This document shows positions 54,192 to 61,969 of a stretch of 64,000 bases of DNA, piece after piece. How positions within the stretch are numbered: the stretch's first letter is position 1; every line of letters starts with the position of its first letter. The stretch lies in NCBI RefSeq assembly GCF_001708965.1, contig NZ_LVJW01000003.1, positions 248,001-312,000 of the forward strand, given 5' to 3'. The translations under genes were made by a program, and so were the position numbers. This DNA comes from Candidatus Thiodiazotropha endoloripes (lineage in GTDB: Bacteria; Pseudomonadota; Gammaproteobacteria; Chromatiales; Chromatiaceae). The notes under the pieces were generated by a model, which was not told the DNA's origin, did no database searches, and worked only from the letters and a program-made list of their open reading frames with translations.

Positions 54192-54869
54192 TCAAATTTC
54201 ATCCGTATGTTTGTCGCAATATTTGGTGTAATCCACATGCCGCTCCTCTCCCCAAACATCATCCACAAACTGATAACGACCGGAGTTGAATGTGTAAAAG
54301 TTGTATCGGACCGGGTTCTTTTTATAGTAATCCTGGTGTTTCTCTTCCGCTTGGTAGAATTCAGTAAAGGGTACAATCTCAATGGTCACCGGATCCTCGT
54401 AGCGCCCGGAGGCATCCAATTCAGTGCGCAGTTTTTCCGCAATTCGTTTCTGCTCACTGTCATGGTAAAAGATGGCCGGTCGGTATTGTCTGCCCCGGTC
54501 GTAGAACTGACCACGGGAATCGGTAGGATCCATCATTCGCCACAGAGCCTGTATCAAGCCTGTGTAGCTGATGACCTGCGGGTCGTAATAGACCTGTACG
54601 GCCTCGGTATGGCCGGTCATACCGAGGGCAACTTTACGGTAAGTCGGGTTTTTTTCCACGCCGCCGCTGTAACCGGATACAGCCTCTTTGACGCCAGGCA
54701 GCATCTCAAATCCGTTTTCGACACACCAGAAACATCCGCCGGCAAATGTTGCCACTGATAACCCCTGCAACTCCTCTTCTAACGACGCTGCCCGGTTGGC
54801 TAGAGGCTGAGAACAGCCAGAGATTAGCATTGCAATGGCCAACAGGCTGCCATACATGGAAAACTTCAT
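54192..54869 (-). CDS. msrA: Lipoprotein-anchored peptide-methionine (S)-S-oxide reductase
   Basis: 225 residues. A lipobox ISGC (Cys 19) makes it an envelope lipoprotein, unlike most MsrA. The catalytic Cys 46 stands in TFAGGCFWCVE, and SGYSGGVEKNPTYRKV, GHTEAVQVYYDPQ and FWRMMDPTDSRGQFYDRG (the last with ALWRMM) complete the family. It reduces Met-S-sulfoxide in envelope proteins, so it repairs oxidised proteins outside the cytoplasm. Its upstream region is duplicated 3 kb away. Confidence 0.95.
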   Translation of the reverse strand: MKFSMYGSLLAIAMLISGCSQPLANRAASLEEELQGLSVATFAGGCFWCVENGFEMLPGVKEAVSGYSGGVEKNPTYRKVALGMTGHTEAVQVYYDPQVISYTGLIQALWRMMDPTDSRGQFYDRGRQYRPAIFYHDSEQKRIAEKLRTELDASGRYEDPVTIEIVPFTEFYQAEEKHQDYYKKNPVRYNFYTFNSGRYQFVDDVWGEERHVDYTKYCDKHTDEI

Positions 54870-54896
54870 CGATAGATCCTCAAAGCAATCTTTAGA

Positions 54897-55090
54897 TTAG
54901 TGCTGATTATCAATCGCAAAGTTCACCGGTCAGTCACGAGAAAATCACAAAAGTATCTCCTCCAGGAGCAAATGAAAAGCTTGTTAACACGGTCTATCTA
55001 ACAGCTGAAATCAGCATACATAGCAAAAGTGCTGATTTTAAGCGTAAACAGGGAGTTACCTATAAAAGTCCTGTACAGACACTCTTCAGC
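54897..55090. repeat. Direct repeat copy 1 (upstream of msrA)
   Basis: The first 66 bases (from TTAGTGCTGATTATCAATC) match 57910-57975 at about 60 of 66 positions. Similarity then fades but resumes: in both copies a stretch of the form GCTGA...GATTTTAA...AAAAGT follows at a similar distance, so the copied block was about 190 bases. Here it holds the promoter region of msrA (minus strand). Confidence 0.8.
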
Positions 55091-55098
55091 TGTTCGCG

Positions 55099-55824
55099 TT
55101 ATTTATCATTACTGAAACCGACTTCTGCTAACCAGCGTTGGAAGGCATTAGTGGCAGCAGACCTCAGTGAAGCGCTGCTCTGGTGTGTATCTGAGCGTAG
55201 CTTTGCAATTGTGACTCCGGGGGTCTGTGCGATTTCACCCGTATGGCCGATCAGCCAGGGTTCTATACCGTAAGCGCCGGCTTCGATATGGAACTGCAGT
55301 GCCAATGAATTGGGGCCAGGAATGAATGCCTGAACTGTGCAGTCGGGCGTATAGGCAAGGCTCTCTACATCAGCGGGTAGCTCACACACCTCACCGTGCC
55401 AGTGCAGCACCGGGGTGTCACCTAATTCGGTGAGTACGGATGCCTGACCTGCATCCGATAGGTTAACCGGCGCCCAGCCGATCTCTTTCACCGGTCCGGG
55501 GCGAACACTAGCGCCGATTGCACGGGCGAGAATCTGTGCGCCAAGGCAGATGCCGAGGGTCGGCTTGGCGGTGACAAGCCTGGTTTTGGCAATAGCGATT
55601 TCGTCAGTCAGGAAGGGATAGTCGACCTCATCCATTACGCTGATCGGTCCACCCAGAAACACCACCAGATCTGCCATCTCGGCAGTTTTTCTGTCCAACT
55701 CCCAGGCATTGACATAATTTATCTCAAAGCCGGACTTTTCAAGCAGGGGTTCGAGTAAACCAAGGTCTTCAAAGGCGACATGACGAATTGCGCACACGCT
55801 CCTTCTCATTTTCATACGCCCCAT
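55099..55824 (-). CDS. Class I glutamine amidotransferase-like protein
   Basis: 241 residues from the ATG at 55824, which has AAGGA 8 bases upstream; a longer frame reaches 55902 inside the marR gene. The GATase fold is shown by VFLGGPISVMDE, the nucleophile elbow LGICLGAQILARA, LHWHGEVCELP and the catalytic His/Glu LQFHIEA. It resembles the GuaA-like free amidotransferases that remove glutamine-type amides. The substrate is unknown. It lies directly downstream of the marR-like gene on the same strand and is likely co-transcribed with it. Confidence 0.85.
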   Translation of the reverse strand: MGRMKMRRSVCAIRHVAFEDLGLLEPLLEKSGFEINYVNAWELDRKTAEMADLVVFLGGPISVMDEVDYPFLTDEIAIAKTRLVTAKPTLGICLGAQILARAIGASVRPGPVKEIGWAPVNLSDAGQASVLTELGDTPVLHWHGEVCELPADVESLAYTPDCTVQAFIPGPNSLALQFHIEAGAYGIEPWLIGHTGEIAQTPGVTIAKLRSDTHQSSASLRSAATNAFQRWLAEVGFSNDK

Positions 55825-55858
55825 TATTACAATCCTTATCTTCGGGTGGCAGTTTGCC

Positions 55859-56425
55859 TCAGGCTGCGGCCTCATGCTCACGGCAAATACGCTGCACATC
55901 ATCCACCGTTAATGGCTGCTGAACCAGATTGCAGTAGTAGCCACCATCTTCTGAGCGCCCGTTGTAGCGACAGGTGTGGCATACACCAAAACTTTTCATG
56001 CCATTACTTTGCAGTAGTGCCATAACCAGTTGATTGAGAGCGTGATTGATCTGTGTGCGGGCTTTTTTTGACAGATTATCACAGGCATTCGTCAGCATCG
56101 GAGGCGGTACCAGTCGATCCAGCAGCTTGCTGCCCTTTGCGGTGAGTCCGAGATGGGAGACACGTTTGTCTCCAGCATCGGTACGCCTTAACAACAGCCC
56201 TTTTTGCTCGAGTACTTTGATGGTCTGGGAGACTGTGCCTTTTGTTTGGCCAAGATAATCGCTCACAGCCAATGGCGTGTCCGAATAGCGATTGCAAACA
56301 GACAGGTAGTGTAACACCTCGAGCTGTACAGGCTGCAGGCCATGCTTGATACCGCTTTTGCGTAGATCGGTACGCAAAAGTTCGCTGAGACGCTCAAGGT
56401 GATTATAGAGGCTATTTGAATCCAT
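55859..56425 (-). CDS. MarR family regulator with Cys-rich C-terminal tail
   Basis: 188 residues from the ATG at 56425; a longer frame reaches 56506. A MarR winged-helix domain: LQPVQLEVLHYLSVCNR, DTPLAVSDYLGQTKGTVSQTI, LEQKGLLLRRTDAGDKR and VSHLGLTAKG. After the usual dimerisation helix it has an extra tail with C-x2-C (GVCHTCRYN), then YYCNL and RICREHE, four Cys in all, which could bind Zn or an Fe-S cluster and make the repressor redox-sensitive. It is divergent from the thioredoxin-like gene, with inverted repeats between them. Confidence 0.88.
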   Translation of the reverse strand: MDSNSLYNHLERLSELLRTDLRKSGIKHGLQPVQLEVLHYLSVCNRYSDTPLAVSDYLGQTKGTVSQTIKVLEQKGLLLRRTDAGDKRVSHLGLTAKGSKLLDRLVPPPMLTNACDNLSKKARTQINHALNQLVMALLQSNGMKSFGVCHTCRYNGRSEDGGYYCNLVQQPLTVDDVQRICREHEAAA

Positions 56426-56434
56426 AGGATTATA

Positions 56435-56504
56435 GTATCGACTAAAAACTAGTTTGACAAGCTTGAGATCCTCTGCTAACTTGATAATGGTATCGAGTCG
56501 ATAC
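56435..56504. promoter_or_regulatory. Candidate MarR operators between marR and the thioredoxin-like gene
   Basis: A perfect 15-base palindrome GTATCGAGTCGATAC lies at 56490-56504 and another half-site GTATCGACT at 56435-56443, forming a wider inverted pair with AGTCGATAC. A TTGACA -35 element (56453-56458) stands between them, and the 15-mer lies near the expected start of transcription of the plus-strand genes. The arrangement fits autoregulation and control of both sides by the MarR protein. Confidence 0.6.
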
Positions 56505-56533
56505 AATAATCTTAATCATACGAGGAGTCACTT

Positions 56534-56776
56534 ATGAAAAAAGCTATTTTCTACCATGCGGGTTGCCCTGTCTGTGTCGCTGCGGAACAACAGGTTCTTG
56601 ATGCGTTGGACAAGGGACGTTACGAATTGGAGGTGGTGCATCTTGGTGCAGACCGGAGTCGGATTGTTGAGGCAGAACAAGTCGGTATCCAATCGGTTCC
56701 GGCGCTACTGCTTGACGGGGGGGTCTTCCACATCAACTTCGGCGCCTCCTTGGCGGATGTGAAAGGAGGTTCGTGA
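56534..56776 (+). CDS. Thioredoxin-like protein with CPVC motif
   Basis: 80 residues of a minimal thioredoxin/glutaredoxin fold: IFYHAGCPVCVAAEQQVLDAL with the CxxC, then VVHLGADRSRIVEAEQVG and the cis-Pro turn SVPALLLDGGVFHINFGA. It reduces or exchanges disulfides; the partner is unknown. AGGAGTC lies 6 bases before the ATG. It is under the divergent MarR operator and its TGA overlaps the next start by one base. Confidence 0.88.
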   Translation: MKKAIFYHAGCPVCVAAEQQVLDALDKGRYELEVVHLGADRSRIVEAEQVGIQSVPALLLDGGVFHINFGASLADVKGGS

Positions 56777-57519
56777 TGCAGGGTGGCTCATTGATCTCAG
56801 TAATAACGCTTATTTCGCTCTCATTGCCGGTCTGTGCTCATCAGGATCACCATGGTGGCATCAGGGCGGATCAGGGTAATGCGAAACTGGCGCCTTTCGA
56901 TATCATCCATACGAAGATCAGCAGTGAGGGCAATACTGCGCTGTTCCATATGGCCGTTTCATCGAATGCGGGTTCCAGCAAGCCAACGGCAACAGGTCAA
57001 CTTGCAGGCAGTCATGTATTTTCCTACGTCTGGCCAACCTCAATTGATAGCTATAGCGTGGGTTTTGAACATAACGCCGGTATTCTGGCGTTGGCGGTGA
57101 CCTCACACCCTGATTTCGATGATACACCCCTGTTCGATGAGAACGGTGATGGTGATGTGAAGAATGACGGGGCTGTTTGGCACAGTCACTGGGTGGTGTT
57201 GCAACCCAATGAACGTTGTGGCGAGGGTGCGCTGGGTGTGGTCGATATAGCGGAAGGCGCGAAGCCCCGTTTACCCAATACCTGGCCTGGCTTGCCCATC
57301 TTGCTCGACAGCCCCGGCTGGGATCCCATCTTCAATGGCGAGATTGTCGAGGTTCGGGTTCCTTTCGCCGATATCGGTGTCGTTGAAGCCGCAAGTTTTG
57401 ATGGTGTCACGGCAGGTTTGCGTGTCCACCAGAGTGTTCATGCGCCTCTGCTTTGTGTTGTCGACGTCATGGATGTGGCCTCCGGCGATTTAAGTCTGCC
57501 GGGCCGGGTGAATCGTTAA
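56776..57519 (+). CDS. Hypothetical exported protein with Asp-rich loop
   Basis: 247 residues with a signal peptide (SLISVITLISLSLPVCAHQ). The mature part begins HQDHHGG, a His-rich start, and is predicted to be mostly beta. An Asp-rich loop DENGDGDVKNDGAVWHSHW looks like an EF-hand-like calcium loop next to a His motif. No family recognised. The ATG at 56776 has AAAGGAGGT 5 bases before it and overlaps the thioredoxin-like gene, so the two are co-translated. It may be the redox partner's periplasmic target. Confidence 0.72.
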   Translation: MQGGSLISVITLISLSLPVCAHQDHHGGIRADQGNAKLAPFDIIHTKISSEGNTALFHMAVSSNAGSSKPTATGQLAGSHVFSYVWPTSIDSYSVGFEHNAGILALAVTSHPDFDDTPLFDENGDGDVKNDGAVWHSHWVVLQPNERCGEGALGVVDIAEGAKPRLPNTWPGLPILLDSPGWDPIFNGEIVEVRVPFADIGVVEAASFDGVTAGLRVHQSVHAPLLCVVDVMDVASGDLSLPGRVNR

Positions 57520-58230
57520 CAGTGAGTCTGATTGTCGGCGTCATGCCAGTTTGTCTCGAGGTATGGTGCCGGCTGTGGTTTCAGCTATAGAGGATGTTAC
57601 TGCTGTGTATGAGGAAATCGAAATAGCGACTTAGAGAGAAGCCGTCATGTGAATGAATAGACACACATGAGGCCGAATTGGCTTGTCCTTTGAACACTCA
57701 ATGCGTATGGATAGGCGACTGATACTATTTACACTTGATGCTTTTACACAGTTTGATGCCTTTCACTGAGCCTGGATGACTTTGAGATTTCGTTTCAGGC
57801 GCTTGCGGTTTTGCGGATTCTCTTCCTGGTCAATCCTGAATTTCAAGGCTACCTTCTGTTTTATGAGTTATTTCAGTAAGGTGCGGATCTTGTCGCGCTT
57901 CTCTTTATGTTAGTGCCGATTATCAATCGCAAAGTTCACCGCCCCGTCACGAGAAAACCACAAAAGTATCTCTTCAGTTCTAATTAAAAATGGCGTCTTC
58001 AGTGCCTAAATAATGGCTGATATTCATGAGCATGGCAAAGTATTGATTTTAAAAGTAAAAGGGTATTGTCAGGCAAAAGTTCTACGTGTTTCTTGCACTC
58101 ATTTTTGCTGGATGTCGATAAGCGTGGACGATGGTCTATACAGCACTTCCAGTTTGTATGGGTATAATCAATCAGGCAGCGCTTTTTGTGTCGTATCAAC
58201 GGTTTTAACACAGTTGGGGATGTATCGATT
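57520..58230. other. Intergenic region with repeat copy 2 and a coding remnant
   Basis: Apart from the repeat, a minus-strand stretch of about 36 codons ending at the TGA at 57763-57765 (contains ALKFRIDQEENPQNRKRLKR) has coding character but is cut by a stop upstream. It looks like the tail of a lost gene. No intact gene is seen. Confidence 0.45.
57910..58090. repeat. Direct repeat copy 2
   Basis: Copy of the block upstream of msrA (54897 onward), about 60 of the first 66 bases the same, with weaker similarity beyond. Here it is not followed by msrA but by a short coding remnant (minus strand), so it is an orphan copy of a promoter-like region. Confidence 0.8.
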
Positions 58231-58356
58231 ATGAGCAATATTCTGATCGCCATTTCGTTGGTTATTCTGCTTCTAATTGGCGTGGCAGCGCTTTTTCTGG
58301 CTGGTGACAGTCATCAGGATTCGTCCAAGGACGAGCTGAAAGATGATGAGTTTTAA
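58231..58356 (+). CDS. Small single-pass membrane protein (41 aa)
   Basis: 41 residues: MSNILIAISLVILLLIGVAA, a membrane helix that continues LFLAGDSHQD, then an acidic and basic tail. GTTGGGGAT lies 10 bases upstream. Codon use and the clean helix-plus-charged-tail layout suggest a real small membrane protein. No family is known. Confidence 0.55.
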   Translation: MSNILIAISLVILLLIGVAALFLAGDSHQDSSKDELKDDEF

Positions 58357-58738
58357 AATAAAGAATCAGCTTGTTTGTGAGTCGCTGTTACGGCTTCGAT
58401 AGAGCGCCTTCGATGTTGTCTGCTTAGCTGGGTTGTATCGATCCTTTAGTCTGCTTATAAGCGCTATTTGAGATCATTGTTCTATTGGGAAAAGTCATTA
58501 AAATGTATTGCAGAATTGAATATCTCAATGCATATCCGACGCTTTTTTCAAGCATCTCTGCTGCCACTAAAAAATCCCTTTGGAAATCAGTACTCTACTC
58601 GGTACTGGTCTGGCCGCTTGGTGAGATCTACGGGAATGGATCACTTATATTTGAAAGTGGCTGGTGTTGGTTGAGCTAAAATTAAAAGAGGTAATGATGC
58701 AAACCTTCAATCCATAATCCCACGGCAGGGAGGTAGCC
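58357..58738. other. Intergenic region, short frames only
   Basis: Two overlapping frames (58468-58674 and 58485-58679) are open but have no good ribosome site or recognised domain. No other feature is seen. Confidence 0.4.
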
Positions 58739-59059
58739 ATGAAAACCTTTATGCTGATCACTGGAAGCGGTCCGCTGATGATACTCACATCTCACTCATC
58801 CATCGAAGATCCGCTGATTCTGGAGAAGCTCGCCATCAAGGGTATCGAGAAGTTTATTGCCTATGAGGTGCCCTATGATCTGGCCAAGCTGCGTTATGGT
58901 GGCCACTTCAATGTGGTTGCCAATGACCTGCATGAGAGTGATGATCTGCGTGTACTGGATTACAATGGAGAGCGAACTTTCAAACTCTTCTCATTTGCAG
59001 AACTTGGCACCCCGGTACTTCACGAAGCCAGTGGTTCGACTGTATCTGCTGTTGCTTGA
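58739..59059 (+). CDS. Conserved-looking small cytosolic protein
   Basis: 106 residues with an excellent ribosome site (GGGAGGT) 7 bases upstream. Alternating hydrophobic strands (FMLITGSGPLMILTSH; EKFIAYEVPYDLAKLRYG; RVLDYNGERTFKLFSF) suggest a small alpha/beta domain. I do not recognise the family with certainty. It stands alone, convergent with the C13 peptidase gene. Confidence 0.68.
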   Translation: MKTFMLITGSGPLMILTSHSSIEDPLILEKLAIKGIEKFIAYEVPYDLAKLRYGGHFNVVANDLHESDDLRVLDYNGERTFKLFSFAELGTPVLHEASGSTVSAVA

Positions 59060-59153
59060 TTCCATTGAATCACTAGGTAGATAATGTTGTTTGAGCTCAC
59101 CAGACCTCAGGGTGCTCTGAATGTCTGGGGTTTGGCCTGGGACAACACACCAG

Positions 59154-60563
59154 CTATCGATAGGTTTGCCGATAGGTAGTGGACTCGCTATACCGCATCT
59201 CACCTAGCTGGCTAAGTTTGTCACGGATCTCATCACCGACGAAACGTTGTGGTAGTGAGTGCTTGCGCTGTTCGCGGAGTTCTTTCTGCTTTATCCACTT
59301 TGCGGCGATGTCGAATGCTTCAATGAAATCGGGTTCTTTGTCCAAGGCGTGTTTGAAGTAGGCGGTACCAAAGTCTGTGAACTCGCTTTTGACGCCGCAA
59401 CCGAATGATTGACGATCCTTTTCTGCTGCTGTGATGATCAAAGTGTTGGGCGTGCGTAGCGGTTCGATGAAGCCGCCTGAATAGCAACTGGATACGACGA
59501 TGACCCGCCAAAGAATGCCGGCTTGATCGAGGGCCTGCCGTAGTTGCAATGGTGTTATGTCGTCCAAGGGTACAGGGCCAAAGTTCACTGAAAATTTGGG
59601 ATCCTTACTGCCATGTGAGGTCATGAACAGAAACAGTATATCCTCTTCTGTATCCATGATTTCGCCAATTACCGACAGGCTGTCGGATAGATTGTGACGG
59701 TTGGCAAGGGGGTATCGAGATAGCGTGTCGATGTTATTCACCAGTGACATCGATCGTCCGCTTGTATCGAAACGACGATCGAACAGTTCGCGCACATACT
59801 CAACTTCATTGAGAAAAACATTTTCCAAGCCATATCCGGCTACAGTGACCAGATAGAGATCGGTGATTCCGGGGCGTTGTGAAGTCAGGCCATTGAGTGT
59901 TTTATCCACCATCGGATACTGGTCATAGAAGAGGTCTTCTATGCTGAGTTTGTATAGCTTTTCATAGAGGCTGTCGCTCTGTGGGGGTTCATCGCTGTAC
60001 CAGAGTTGTGAATACGGAAGAAACACGCTACTTGACAGGGAGAGCAGGAAAGCGGTTGTTGCAAGATAAAACGATTTTCCAAGTGATAGCGAGAGTACGA
60101 TTCGCATCAATCTCAGAATGATGTAGAGATGCCAGGCTAACAGTAGCAGCAGCAGTAGACCGCCACTCTGCGGGTGGTCGTAATAGAGGTGCGTTGGCAT
60201 GCTCAGGGTTTGAAAAACAATAATGAAAATTGGCATTGATGAGAGATAGGCGAGTATCAGTTTGCCCGTGTCAGATGTATTGGCGTGGACCAGTCTGGAG
60301 ATCGCCAAAAGAATCAACAGATCGAAGAGATAGACAGCACCCAGGTGGTTGAGTCCATAGGCAGAGAAAGTTGCTGGTTTATCAACAGCCAGATAAGTGA
60401 CACTGATTTCGAGGCTGAATATCAGTGCGAATAGCCAGAGCAGTTGGTCTATAGAGTAGATGAAGTTGTTAGGTGTCAGCTGTTGGTTGCTGGCGAGTCT
60501 CAACCCGGCTCTGAGGTTGATGGTAAGTGCGATCAATTGTCTTGGGAGAGATTTTGCTTCCAT
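59154..60563 (-). CDS. Membrane-anchored C13 family (caspase-fold) cysteine peptidase
   Basis: 469 residues. The N-terminal 180 residues contain about five membrane helices; a soluble C-terminal domain of the peptidase C13 (legumain/GPI8-like) family follows. The catalytic dyad is visible: H317 in FLFMTSHGSK and C360 in VVSSCYSGGFIEPL, followed by TLIITAAEKDRQSFGC and TDFGTAYFKHAL as in the family. C13 peptidases cut after Asn or act as transamidases. The peptidase domain's side of the membrane is not certain. It is the downstream gene after the DUF599 gene, 115 bases apart. Confidence 0.88.
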   Translation of the reverse strand: MEAKSLPRQLIALTINLRAGLRLASNQQLTPNNFIYSIDQLLWLFALIFSLEISVTYLAVDKPATFSAYGLNHLGAVYLFDLLILLAISRLVHANTSDTGKLILAYLSSMPIFIIVFQTLSMPTHLYYDHPQSGGLLLLLLLAWHLYIILRLMRIVLSLSLGKSFYLATTAFLLSLSSSVFLPYSQLWYSDEPPQSDSLYEKLYKLSIEDLFYDQYPMVDKTLNGLTSQRPGITDLYLVTVAGYGLENVFLNEVEYVRELFDRRFDTSGRSMSLVNNIDTLSRYPLANRHNLSDSLSVIGEIMDTEEDILFLFMTSHGSKDPKFSVNFGPVPLDDITPLQLRQALDQAGILWRVIVVSSCYSGGFIEPLRTPNTLIITAAEKDRQSFGCGVKSEFTDFGTAYFKHALDKEPDFIEAFDIAAKWIKQKELREQRKHSLPQRFVGDEIRDKLSQLGEMRYSESTTYRQTYR

Positions 60564-60677
60564 GTCAATGCTCTGGATTCCGTTGTTGTATCGTAGCAGG
60601 TATCGGCCGTTAGTTATTAATCCTTAGTTTTGCTTCAGTTCGGTCAAGGGAGCCTGTTTTTGCGGTTGCCGCAGTCG

Positions 60678-61370
60678 CTAACGGGCGGAGAAATCATCCG
60701 GATCACCGAGCTCCTTTAACATGCCGGATTTGAATTCGCGACGATAGAGTACGCCAACCACCAGTGTGGTAGCGAGAATAAACAGCAGAGGATGGAGAAA
60801 CCAGCTGAGGAAGGCGAGACCAAAATAGTAGGCCCTGAGTCCCCGGTTGAATGTATTGGAGGCCTTGGAGCTGACCTTGGCGGCCCGTTCCGCAAAGCTG
60901 TCACTCCATGCCGGCAGCTCATGGCTCATAGGAGCGGCGCCGATAATGGTGGAGAGGTAGTTGAAGTGGCGCATTGACCAGGTGAATTTGAAGAAGGCAT
61001 AGATAAATACAAGTAACAGTCCCAGCATCTTCAGTTCCCATACTTCCCGGCTGCTCTTTACTGCATAACGCAGATCGCCCACGACTTCCATGGCGGTATC
61101 CATTGTGCCCAGTACCGCAATCAGTCCGGCGAGTATGAAGATTGTTGTGGAGGCGAGAAAGGTGGCGCTTCTGGCAAGAATCAATACAATGTTGGAATCC
61201 ACGATGCGAACATCCCGATGCATCATCTCACGCATCCACTGCCTTCGATAGCCGTGCATGGCGCTCATCAGTGTCAATTTGTCGCGGGCTCGAAGGTCTG
61301 CAAATCGGGTATATCCGATCCAGCAGATCAGAAACCATAGCAGTGCGCTCACATCGAGTATGGGTATCAT
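60678..61370 (-). CDS. DUF599 family membrane protein
   Basis: 230 residues with four or more membrane helices. The family motif is at the start (ILDVSALLWFLICWIGYTRFA) and RQWMREMMHRDVRIVDSNIVL and HFNYLSTIIGAAP are also typical. The function of the family is not known. Between it and the C13 gene there is no obvious terminator, so co-transcription is possible. Confidence 0.85.
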   Translation of the reverse strand: MIPILDVSALLWFLICWIGYTRFADLRARDKLTLMSAMHGYRRQWMREMMHRDVRIVDSNIVLILARSATFLASTTIFILAGLIAVLGTMDTAMEVVGDLRYAVKSSREVWELKMLGLLLVFIYAFFKFTWSMRHFNYLSTIIGAAPMSHELPAWSDSFAERAAKVSSKASNTFNRGLRAYYFGLAFLSWFLHPLLFILATTLVVGVLYRREFKSGMLKELGDPDDFSAR

Positions 61371-61549
61371 TAACTTTCACGGGTTTTCATGAGTCTATAA
61401 GTTTAATCGTTTTTCCGGCGTAGAGAAATTCTGAAGTTGTTGCTTGATGGGTGAACATTGCGGCTCAGTCGATAAATCCATTATCGCGAGGTTCGGCGGA
61501 AATTGGAGAGGTTCTGTTCAAGGTCTTGTACATCAATGGGTTGGGTAAT

Positions 61550-61585
61550 ATGAATCAATGGATGCGTGAGTATCCATTGATTCAT
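61550..61585. repeat. Perfect 14-bp inverted repeat downstream of the DUF2892 gene
   Basis: ATGAATCAATGGAT (61550-61563) and its exact complement (61572-61585) are separated by 8 bases. It stands 12 bases after the stop of the DUF2892 gene (minus strand). No T-run follows, so it is an unusual 3' hairpin and not a standard terminator. Confidence 0.75.
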
Positions 61586-61596
61586 GATTCAGCGCG

Positions 61597-61803
61597 TCAG
61601 CCAAAAACGCTACCCGTTTTCACGCCCATCATTTTCAACAGCAAAGGCAATGGGCAGAACTTGGTGAAGGGTGCCTGGAAAATCATGAAACCGACAAAAA
61701 TCGAGGCATAGAGAAAAAAGATATTCTGTGTGGCGAGATAACCGCCTACGGTTGCCATGATCAGAATACCGACAATGGTAAAAGTGATGCGTTCTACAGA
61801 CAT
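61597..61803 (-). CDS. DUF2892 (YgaP transmembrane-like) protein
   Basis: 68 residues with two membrane helices: TFTIVGILIMATVGGYLAT and FFLYASIFVGFMIFQ, followed by the family motif FTKFCPLPLLLKMMGVKTG. In YgaP this part anchors a rhodanese domain; here it stands without one. Probably handles sulfane sulfur or acts as an anchor; role unproven. Confidence 0.85.
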   Translation of the reverse strand: MSVERITFTIVGILIMATVGGYLATQNIFFLYASIFVGFMIFQAPFTKFCPLPLLLKMMGVKTGSVFG

Positions 61804-61969
61804 GGTTAAGAGCTCCTGCTTGGTTGCCTACGTGCGACCTGATTGTCGACGATAGGCAGATTATCCATGGGTGCTTATCGGAATCTGCAACATTTGTTAC
61901 ATTCAGATGCGCTTGACGGAAAGTTGCATCTTCAAGCTGAAGGTGGGCTTCAGTTCGTCTTAACAGGCT

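Noticed and set aside
58013-58234. 73-codon frame overlapping repeat copy 2
   Set aside because: It is Cys-rich and low in coding character, and lies over a duplicated non-coding block.
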